A stretch of 9,972 bases of DNA from TC-15 sp034437275 (GTDB lineage Bacteria; Chloroflexota; Anaerolineae; Aggregatilineales; Aggregatilineaceae), in contig DAOTUD010000136.1 in the NCBI GenBank assembly GCA_034437275.1, positions 1 to 9,972 of the forward strand. The letters run 5' to 3'. Below are positions 1-5,266 of the stretch, in pieces; position 1 is the first letter of the stretch, and each line of letters starts with the position of its first letter. A model generated the notes under the pieces. It saw only the letters and a list, made by a program, of their open reading frames with translations, had not been told where the DNA came from and did no database searches. The translations under genes were made by a program, and so were the position numbers.

Positions 1-2
1 CC

Positions 3-1751
3 GAGGAAGGACTGCCGCAGCTGCGCGACATCGAGCCGGGGGCCAGCCTGGCGATCACTATCGTCGGCTACGACCCACCGCCGATCAGCGCCGGGCCGCC
101 GGGGCTGTTCGCGTTCGGCATCAACCCCGCCAACCCGGACATCGCCAGGCTGGACCTGCGCGAGGGCGACGGCTGGCAGGAGGATCCTACCCGCGAGGGC
201 GTGGTGATCAGTTCGCGCATCGCCGATCTGATGGCGGTCGGCGCGGGCGAGACGATCAACATCCGCGCGCGCGGCAACGAACGCGAATTCGAGATCATCG
301 GCGTGTCCAACTACCCATTCGACACGGTGTGGTTCCGCTGGGATGATCTGGCGCGGCTCGGCGGGCTGGTGCTCGGCGCGGCCCAGGCGGAGGATTACGG
401 CATGGGCACCACCGCCGTCAACGTGCCGGGCTACACCAGCCTGAGCGCGGAACAGCCGATCGGGCTGCCGCCGGGCCTGACGGGCGTGCTCGGCCTCACC
501 CCGGAGGTCAGCCAGTTCTTTGACTTCGTGGCCGGGGAAAACTTCACGCCCGGCGCGGACGAGGTGATCATCAGCACCATGCTGGCCGAACGCGGCAGCG
601 ACGAGTGCCGCAGCACCAGCGACGACCCGGCGGCGTGCAGTTACGCGGTCGACGACACGCTGACGATCAGCTTCCGGGGCAGCGAGCCGAAAGAATACAC
701 CATCGCCGGCATCTTCCAACTGCCGGAGCGCGCCGGACAGCGTAACCCGGTGCACCCCACCGACGTGATCGGCATCTTCTGGGAAGAACTGGCGCAACTC
801 GAAGGCCGCCCGCTGCCCGCCGACCCGGCAGCCGTGACCGGCTTCGGGCGCACCCCACCGGCCACCGTCACCCCGCAGGGCGCGGACCAGCCGGACGGCG
901 AGGTCGAAACGCTGGGCCTGATCGACCAGGTCAGCCCGTTCCTGAACTATGTCGAAGGGCGCACCTTCCAGCCGGACGCCGACGAGATCATCATCAGCCA
1001 GGCGCTGGCCGAGGCACGCGGCTACGGGGTGGACGACCGGCTCACGCTGCAAATCGACGATCATGCCCCCCAGACATACACCGTCACCGGCGTGTTCGAG
1101 TTCCCGCAGCAGGCCGACGGCGACCAGCAGACGGTCGCGCTCTACTGGCAGGACCTGGCCCGGCTGCAAGGCCGCGACGTGGATGGCCAGCCCTACCCCA
1201 ATTCGGTCGACATCATCCTGGGCAAGGACGACCCCAGCGTCGAGGACGTGAACGCCGTGATCGAGTTAATCAAGGAAGAACTGCTGCGCAACGGCATCAC
1301 CGCCGAGTACATCAACTGGGTCGAGTTCAACGAGACGATCACGCAGTTCATCTCGCTGTTCGGCGTGATCCTGAACCTGGCGGCGGCGCTGATCGCGGCG
1401 GTCGGCGCGGTCGGGCTGCTCACCAGCCTGTCGATCAGCGTCTTCGAGCGCCAGAAGGAGATCGGCGTGATGCGCTCGGTCGGGGCCAGCTCGTGGACTG
1501 TGATCGCGCAGTTCCTGGTCGAAGGGCTGACGATCGGCGTGGTGGCGTGGTTCTTCGGCGTGCCGTTGAGCATCCTGGTCAGCCAGGGCCTGATCAACGC
1601 GCTGCCGTTCAGCACGCTGGATATCGGCTACCCGCCGATCACGCCGCTGGTCGGGCTGGCGGGGATGATGGTGGTGGTGACCATCGCCAGCCTGTGGCCG
1701 TCGATTGCCGCCTCGCGCCGGACGGTATCGGACATCCTGCGGTATCAGTAG
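3..1751 (+). CDS. FtsX/MacB-type ABC transporter permease, 5'-truncated by the window edge
   Basis: The frame is open from the first bases of the window, so the true start lies upstream; the GTG at 201 is internal. The visible 582 codons are mostly extracytoplasmic domain followed by a C-terminal FtsX domain. That domain has a first membrane helix around nt 1362-1434, the cytoplasmic 'ERQKEIGVMRSVGAS' loop typical of FtsX/MacB permeases (about nt 1446-1490), then two more helices and a short 'SRRTVSDILRYQ' tail. The extracytoplasmic part contains three tandem MacB-core-like units (about nt 150-365, 516-806 and 933-1172), each with a 'VIIS..LA' strand, a 'V.D.L.....Y.V.GVF' strand and a 'W.DLA.L.GR' end. 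Unit 2 carries an insert with two cysteines (nt about 606-640) that could form a disulfide. Such permeases pair with an ATPase of the LolD/MacB type to move lipoproteins or peptides or to transmit force across the membrane. The ATPase gene is not in view and the substrate cannot be told. Confidence 0.9.
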   Translation, partial: EEGLPQLRDIEPGASLAITIVGYDPPPISAGPPGLFAFGINPANPDIARLDLREGDGWQEDPTREGVVISSRIADLMAVGAGETINIRARGNEREFEIIGVSNYPFDTVWFRWDDLARLGGLVLGAAQAEDYGMGTTAVNVPGYTSLSAEQPIGLPPGLTGVLGLTPEVSQFFDFVAGENFTPGADEVIISTMLAERGSDECRSTSDDPAACSYAVDDTLTISFRGSEPKEYTIAGIFQLPERAGQRNPVHPTDVIGIFWEELAQLEGRPLPADPAAVTGFGRTPPATVTPQGADQPDGEVETLGLIDQVSPFLNYVEGRTFQPDADEIIISQALAEARGYGVDDRLTLQIDDHAPQTYTVTGVFEFPQQADGDQQTVALYWQDLARLQGRDVDGQPYPNSVDIILGKDDPSVEDVNAVIELIKEELLRNGITAEYINWVEFNETITQFISLFGVILNLAAALIAAVGAVGLLTSLSISVFERQKEIGVMRSVGASSWTVIAQFLVEGLTIGVVAWFFGVPLSILVSQGLINALPFSTLDIGYPPITPLVGLAGMMVVVTIASLWPSIAASRRTVSDILRYQ

Positions 1752-1821
1752 GGCAGCAACGCATCGTGAAATGCAGGGGGAGCGCATCGTAATGGCGTGC
1801 TGCTCCTGCGCGACCGACCTC

Positions 1822-1882
1822 CGCCCCTCTGCGCTGTCGCTGTGTACAGGCGTATAGTGATCACAGCGCAGAGGGGCGTTTT
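1822..1882 (+). terminator. Rho-independent terminator after the ABC permease
   Basis: A perfect 16-bp inverted repeat (1822-1837 and 1863-1878, arm 'cgcccctctgcgctgt') with a 25-nt loop is followed directly by TTTT (1879-1882). It lies about 70 nt after the permease stop and is well placed to end that transcript. The loop is longer than in a typical intrinsic terminator and the T run is short, so it may also be a dispersed palindromic repeat acting as a terminator. The downstream edge 'gaggggcgttttgcgcc' recurs in nearly the same form at 9342-9359. Confidence 0.7.
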
Positions 1883-1961
1883 GCGCCAGGGCCATCCCCG
1901 CAACTTGCGCGGGGACGCAAATCGTGCTTGGGTATAGGGAAAACGTTGGGAGACAGGCACG

Positions 1962-2429
1962 ATGGGCACGCGCTTCTTCATCAGCTATGCACGCCAGGAT
2001 TTCGCGTTCGCCAATGCGCTGCACGACGACCTGACCGCCGCCGGTCATGACGTGTGGATCGACCTGGGGGAGATTCCGCGCGGCGTGGACTGGTGGCAGG
2101 CCATCGCGCAGGGCATCGCAGCGGCGGACGTGTGCGTGCTGGTGGCGTCCCCCTGGTCGATGAACTCCAGCGTCGTCGCGCGCGAATGGCAGACCGCCCG
2201 GCAGCACGGCAAGCCGCTGATCGTGCTCGCGCTGGAAAGCCTGTACCGGGACTGCTTTGTGCCGGACGACGCGCCGTGGCTGGACTGCCGCCGCGCCCAG
2301 ACCGGCACCGCCGCGCGGTGGGCGACCGGTACTGGGACTTCATCAGCGGCTACGAACTCACGCTGCGGTGCGACTAGCGCCGCCCATCACATTGCCGCCC
2401 CACCCCAGAATCGGCTATCATACAGGTGA
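1962..2429 (+). CDS. TIR-domain protein, small, 3' end probably frameshifted
   Basis: Residues 3-92 form a bacterial TIR domain: 'FFISYARQD' (betaA and box 1), 'GHDVWIDLGEIPRGVDWW' (betaB and BB-loop), 'AADVCVLVASP' (betaC/D), and 'SSVVAREW', which places Glu75 where TIR NADases carry their catalytic glutamate. TIR domains bind or cleave NAD+ or act as protein-interaction modules. No partner domain or defence neighbour is visible here, so the role is open. The ATG at 1962 has a modest SD, GGGAG at 1948-1952. After 'PWLDCR' (residue 110) the frame turns into low-complexity Ala/Thr/Ser/Arg sequence and runs over the next gene's promoter. The frame entered by a -1 shift instead reads 'GDRYWDFISGYELTLRCD' and stops at 2377, which looks far more protein-like. 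A one-base loss between about 2288 and 2320 (or a sequencing error in this GC run) is the likely cause. The intact product would be about 138 aa. Confidence 0.75.
   Translation: MGTRFFISYARQDFAFANALHDDLTAAGHDVWIDLGEIPRGVDWWQAIAQGIAAADVCVLVASPWSMNSSVVAREWQTARQHGKPLIVLALESLYRDCFVPDDAPWLDCRRAQTGTAARWATGTGTSSAATNSRCGATSAAHHIAAPPQNRLSYR
2321..2377 (+). other. Likely original C-terminal tail of the TIR gene, now out of frame
   Basis: In the -1 frame relative to the TIR start, 2321-2374 encodes 'GDRYWDFISGYELTLRCD', followed by TAG at 2375-2377. The mix of aromatic, acidic and hydrophobic residues contrasts with the Ala/Thr/Ser-rich reading of the nominal frame. Ending here would leave the promoter at 2392-2421 outside any coding region. 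The call is inferred from composition and promoter position; no homologue could be compared. Confidence 0.5.
2392..2421 (+). promoter_or_regulatory. Sigma-70-type promoter for the PPIase gene
   Basis: TTGCCG (2392-2397, 4/6 match to TTGACA) and TATCAT (2416-2421, 5/6 match to TATAAT) are separated by 18 bp. The predicted start of transcription is near 2428, giving a leader of about 35 nt before the ATG at 2462. A good SD, AGGAAGG (2449-2455), lies six bases before that ATG. Confidence 0.5.
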
Positions 2430-2461
2430 CAGCATGATGCAAAAAGCCAGGAAGGAATACC

Positions 2462-3604
2462 ATGCACCGAACAACCATCCGCCGCGGGATCGTGCTGGCA
2501 CTGCTGGCGCTGGCGGTGGCGCTGCCCGGCTATGCCCAGGATTACGACGTGGTATCGACCGTCAACGACGATATCATCACCCGCGATGAATTCCACGCCC
2601 GCGTGCGCTTTGTGCGCTGGCAATACCTCAACGAACTGCAAAAGCTGTACGAGGTCACCGCCGGGAACATCGGCATCCGGCCCGACTACGTAAAAACGCT
2701 GGTCTACAACCTGCAAAACCCGGACGTGATCGGCGAGGCCGTGCTGGAAAACATGGAGGAGGAGCGCCTGTTGTGGCAGGCCGGGGAAGCTGTGGGCGTG
2801 ATCCCCACCGCCGAGGAAGTCGACGCCCGCGAGGCCCGCTTCTTCGCCCTGTGGACCAACGTCCCGGCGGACGAGATCGACAACGACCCGCAAGCCCAGG
2901 CCTTCATCGCGCAGTGGTACAACGACGCGATAGCGATCTCCGGGCTGCGCGAGGATGACCTGCGCTACCTGTTCGCCACCGAGACGCTGCGCAACAAGCT
3001 GTACACCTACGTGAGCGAGAAAGTTCCCACCAGCGAAATGGCCGTGTACACACGGCACATCCTGTGCGCGTTCCACCCCGACGACCTGCGCAACATCGAC
3101 GCGCCGACGCCCGAACAACGCGCCGCCGCCGAAGCCTGCATCGCCGAGGCCCAGGCGCGCCTGGAGGCCGGGGAGTCGTTCGCCGAGGTGGCCGCCGACC
3201 TGTCGCAAGACCCCGGCACCGCCGGCCAGGGTGGCGAGATGGACTGGACGCTGATCAGCTACTTCACGCCGCGTTTTGCCGACGCGGTGCGCGACGCCGA
3301 GCTCGACACGCTGATCGGCCCGGTCGACACCGAGTTTGGGCTGCACCTGATCGAAGTCCTGGGCCGCGAAATGCAAACTCTCGACGAACAGCAGCTATCC
3401 GAAAGCCAGTATGGCTACTACCAACTGTGGCTGCAAGACCAACGCAACCAGGCCACCATCGAGCGCAGCGACGACTGGGACGCCGACTTGCCCGACGATC
3501 CCGGCCTGGATACGCTCGCGCCGGACCTGCAGGACGCTATCGCGCGCGTGCAGGTGCAAGATGACAGCGCGGATGGTGATGCCAGTGTTGGCAGCAATGA
3601 TTAG
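2462..3604 (+). CDS. Secreted SurA/PpiC-type peptidyl-prolyl cis-trans isomerase
   Basis: This 380-aa protein is probably an exported folding factor that isomerises Xaa-Pro bonds in secreted proteins. Residues 1-25 are a signal peptide: basic 'MHRTTIRR', a Leu/Ala/Val core, then 'GYA' before Gln26. There is no lipobox cysteine, so it should be released or held by the signal sequence rather than lipidated. Residues 28-190 are a helical SurA-N-like region beginning 'VVSTVNDDIITRDEF', the usual chaperone-domain opening. Residues about 197-302 form the parvulin (rotamase) domain, with 'RHIL', 'LEAGESFAEVAADLS', 'GGEMDW' and 'GPVDTEFGLHLIEVL'. The strongly acidic tail (residues 336-380) has no recognised domain. 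Cys202 and Cys226 could pair outside the membrane. The gene shares a 9-nt junction with the next gene, whose SD overlaps this stop codon, so the two are probably co-translated. Confidence 0.9.
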   Translation: MHRTTIRRGIVLALLALAVALPGYAQDYDVVSTVNDDIITRDEFHARVRFVRWQYLNELQKLYEVTAGNIGIRPDYVKTLVYNLQNPDVIGEAVLENMEEERLLWQAGEAVGVIPTAEEVDAREARFFALWTNVPADEIDNDPQAQAFIAQWYNDAIAISGLREDDLRYLFATETLRNKLYTYVSEKVPTSEMAVYTRHILCAFHPDDLRNIDAPTPEQRAAAEACIAEAQARLEAGESFAEVAADLSQDPGTAGQGGEMDWTLISYFTPRFADAVRDAELDTLIGPVDTEFGLHLIEVLGREMQTLDEQQLSESQYGYYQLWLQDQRNQATIERSDDWDADLPDDPGLDTLAPDLQDAIARVQVQDDSADGDASVGSND

Positions 3605-3616
3605 GAGGACCCAGTG
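3603..3616 (+). promoter_or_regulatory. RBS fixing a GTG start for the downstream gene
   Basis: AGGAGG (3603-3608) is a complete SD that overlaps the TAG stop of the PPIase gene (3602-3604). Five bases separate it from GTG at 3614-3616. No ATG in this frame has comparable spacing, so GTG is chosen as the start. Confidence 0.75.
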
Positions 3617-4147
3617 GACGCAACCCGAAGCAGGCCCGGCTTTGTCAGCGGGGATTTTCTGACCGCCAGCTACCGCATCAGCGGCGATGTCAAGCTGCAC
3701 GGCGAACCGCTGCTCGACCAACTCAACGATCACATGGCGCTGTTTATCGCGCTGAAGCGGATGTTCGTCTCGCCGCTGCTCGACCCCACCGTCCTGACCG
3801 GCAATTTCGAAGAAGGCCATGTACGCAAAAGTAACCTGGGGCTGGTCGTGCTCAAGACGGCCAAGGCGGGGCTGCCCCACCGGGAAGGCCGCTACGTGGG
3901 CCGCGATCACGTCGACCACGAGATGCTGATCGTCGCGGCAGGCTTCGAACTGCGCGGCGTGCTGCGGCTGCACCCGACGGTCGATGTGCCGAAGTTCGTA
4001 CGCACCACCCCAGAGCACTTCATCCCGCTGTTTGATGCAACCGCGACCATGACTGTGGACCGCGACGTGATGTTCGAAGGCGCGGCGATTCTGCTCAATC
4101 GCAACCAGATCGAGGTCTTCAGCGTGCTGGGGAAGGTGCGCGAGTAA
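3614..4147 (+). CDS. Conserved-looking hypothetical protein with two similar beta-rich halves
   Basis: I do not recognise this 177-aa cytoplasmic-looking protein; it has no signal peptide, membrane helix or metal motif. It appears to be an internal duplication. Residues about 17-77 ('YRISGDVKLHGE', 'LLDQLNDHMALFIALKRM', 'KSNLGLVVLK') line up with residues about 112-171 ('FELRGVLRLHPT', 'TPEHFIPLFDATATM', 'NRNQIEVFSVLG'). The shared pattern is a short beta-hairpin with 'G.L.LH', a helical stretch ending 'FI.L..', and a closing pair of strands. It sits 9 nt behind the secreted PPIase and shares its promoter, so a link to that protein's function or expression is possible but unproven. Its stop is only 7 nt from the stop of the convergent response-regulator gene. 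Confidence 0.8.
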   Translation: MDATRSRPGFVSGDFLTASYRISGDVKLHGEPLLDQLNDHMALFIALKRMFVSPLLDPTVLTGNFEEGHVRKSNLGLVVLKTAKAGLPHREGRYVGRDHVDHEMLIVAAGFELRGVLRLHPTVDVPKFVRTTPEHFIPLFDATATMTVDRDVMFEGAAILLNRNQIEVFSVLGKVRE

Positions 4148-4154
4148 CGCGCGC

Positions 4155-4982
4155 CTATCCGATCGCGTCCTGCCCGGTGCCGGCGGTGACGCGGCTGGTC
4201 AGGCACATGAAGGGGTACGTGGCGCCGTTGGCGACCAGTGCGCCCTGTTCCCGGTCCGCCGCAGAGTAATGCTCCGGGGCGCGCCGGTTAAAAACCGTCG
4301 TGATCTGCCTGGCGATGCCGTCGGCCCGGTCCTGGGGCGTGACGATCACCCAGTTCTCCTCGTCCAGGTAGCCGATGAAATCGTCCGGCGTGCCCTGGCG
4401 ATTGACCGCCGCCAGCAGCAGGCCCGCGATCTGGCGATGCACCGCCGCCGCGGCCACGCTGCCGTACACGTTGCGGAAGGGGATGCCGTGCTGCAGCGCG
4501 ACCTCGATGATCGCCTGCTCAGGATCAGTGCGCGCCGCCGCCAGCCAGTCGCGCGCCTTGACCGCCGCCGGCAGCCCGGTGCGCAGATCGGTGAGGTTCT
4601 CGCGGGCCGAGCGGGCGATGCCGTTCTGCACGCGCAGCAACAGTTCCTTCAGGTTAAAGGGCTTGGGCACGTAATCGCTGGCCCCCAGCCCCAACCCGGT
4701 CAAGCGCCGGTCGCGGCTGTTCCACTTGGTCAGGAAAATGATGGGGATGTGCGCGGTGCGGGGCCGCCAGCGCAGCTTGACCGTCACCGCGAAGCCGTCG
4801 GTATCTGGCAGCGTGACATCCATCAGGATCATGTGCGGCATCACTTCCGAGGCCATCTGCAAGCCTTCCGCGCCGGTGTCGGTGTGGAAGAATTCATAAC
4901 CGCACCAGTCGAAAAACAGGTGCAGCATGGTCCCGATTTCATGTTCGTCATCGATCAGCAGGATGCGTCCTTGCGTGGTCAT
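4155..4982 (-). CDS. Response regulator with receiver domain and degenerate GGDEF domain
   Basis: This 275-aa protein starts at the ATG at 4982. Residues 5-122 form a CheY-like receiver with all key residues: acidic pair Asp11/Asp12, phospho-acceptor Asp55 in 'ILMDVTLPDTDGF', Thr85, and Lys107 in 'VPKPFN'. Residues about 128-260 follow the layout of a GGDEF domain: 'LTDLRTGLP' matches the usual 'D.LTGLPNR', then 'FRNVYG', and 'DDFIGYLDEENWVIV' falls where the signature loop should be. The GG(D/E)EF bases of catalysis are replaced by 'GYLDEENW', so diguanylate cyclase activity is not expected; a binding or dimerising role is more likely. There is no DNA-binding domain, so output is probably through protein contacts. 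No partner kinase is in the window. It has its own upstream region, 284 nt from the WD40 gene on the same strand. Confidence 0.88.
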   Translation of the reverse strand: MTTQGRILLIDDEHEIGTMLHLFFDWCGYEFFHTDTGAEGLQMASEVMPHMILMDVTLPDTDGFAVTVKLRWRPRTAHIPIIFLTKWNSRDRRLTGLGLGASDYVPKPFNLKELLLRVQNGIARSARENLTDLRTGLPAAVKARDWLAAARTDPEQAIIEVALQHGIPFRNVYGSVAAAAVHRQIAGLLLAAVNRQGTPDDFIGYLDEENWVIVTPQDRADGIARQITTVFNRRAPEHYSAADREQGALVANGATYPFMCLTSRVTAGTGQDAIG

Positions 4983-5043
4983 GGTTCCGTCTGGCCTTGT
5001 CGTGGCGGGCAGCGTGTGCCGTATACAAACCTCAGCATTGTCA

Positions 5044-5072
5044 ATTGTAGCGTGTTCTGGCCGGATCGGCAG
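5044..5072 (-). promoter_or_regulatory. Candidate promoter of the response regulator
   Basis: Read on the minus strand, CTGCCG (5067-5072) and TACAAT (5044-5049, 5/6 to TATAAT) are 17 bp apart. Transcription would start near 5037 and leave a leader of about 55 nt. A perfect TTGACA (5039-5044) overlaps the -10, but the only -10-like hexamer it could use, TATACG, lies 13 bp further on, which is too close. The choice between these readings is uncertain. Confidence 0.35.
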
Positions 5073-5126
5073 GTGGTTTTCGGGGCAGCTCAGGACTTGG
5101 GCTAGATGCTGGCTGTTCTGTCGACG

Positions 5127-5210
5127 GTTTACCCCTCCCTAAGTCCCTCCCCGTAAACGAAGAGGGACTTGCGCCTCACCCCTTTCTCCGCGTGCGGGGA
5201 TAGGGGTAAC
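5127..5210. repeat. Palindromic intergenic element, copy 1
   Basis: The element is bounded by inverted ends 'ttacccct' (5129-5136) and 'aggggtaa' (5202-5209). It holds an internal 9-bp inverted repeat 'aagtccctc' (5141-5149) / 'gagggactt' (5162-5170). It shares with copy 2 (7101-7174), in the same orientation and order, the blocks 'ttacccctccct', 'gtaaacg.agagggactt', 'ctccgcgtgc' and 'aggggtaa'. Copy 1 has extra 'aagtccctcccc' near its left end. It lies upstream of the response-regulator promoter and downstream of the WD40 gene. It has no coding capacity and no obvious target-site duplication, so it is probably a REP/MITE-like dispersed element. Confidence 0.75.
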
Positions 5211-5226
5211 AGCCTATAGGGGCAGC

Positions 5227-5253
5227 ATGCACAACGGCCAGGGCCCTGTGCAT
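5227..5253 (-). terminator. Hairpin just after the WD40 gene, possible terminator
   Basis: A perfect 7-bp stem, 'atgcaca' (5227-5233) / 'tgtgcat' (5247-5253), has a 13-nt loop in which 'ggc' and 'gcc' can extend the pairing. It begins 14 nt past the WD40 stop codon (5267-5269, minus strand). No T run follows on the minus strand, so it is a weak intrinsic terminator at best and may only protect the mRNA 3' end. Confidence 0.35.
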
Positions 5254-5266
5254 CCACACGCCAGCG

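Noticed and set aside
1853..1858. TATAGT as a -10 box for the TIR gene
   Set aside because: It sits in the loop of the terminator hairpin and has no -35 box at a workable distance. TATAGG at 1933-1938 is nearer the gene but also lacks a -35, so neither is called.
1896..1914. Small hairpin ccccgc/gcgggg upstream of the TIR gene, considered as a riboswitch or attenuator
   Set aside because: It is a 6-bp stem with no T run and no supporting structure, which is common by chance in GC-rich DNA.
1266..2207. 313-codon minus-strand frame spanning the permease end and the TIR gene
   Set aside because: It crosses the terminator and two well-supported plus-strand genes, and its translation is rich in Arg, Asp and His without motifs.
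1962..2429. TIR gene as part of an anti-phage defence system
   Set aside because: No SIR2, SLOG, CBASS cyclase, Argonaute, Thoeris ThsA or nuclease gene lies beside it. Its neighbours are transporter and folding genes, and the gene seems damaged.
2387..3376. 329-codon minus-strand frame under the PPIase gene
   Set aside because: It is antisense to clear signal-peptide, SurA-N and parvulin motifs and shows none of its own.
5127..5210. The two palindromic elements as a CRISPR array
   Set aside because: There are only two copies, nearly 2 kb apart, with different internal lengths and no regular spacers.
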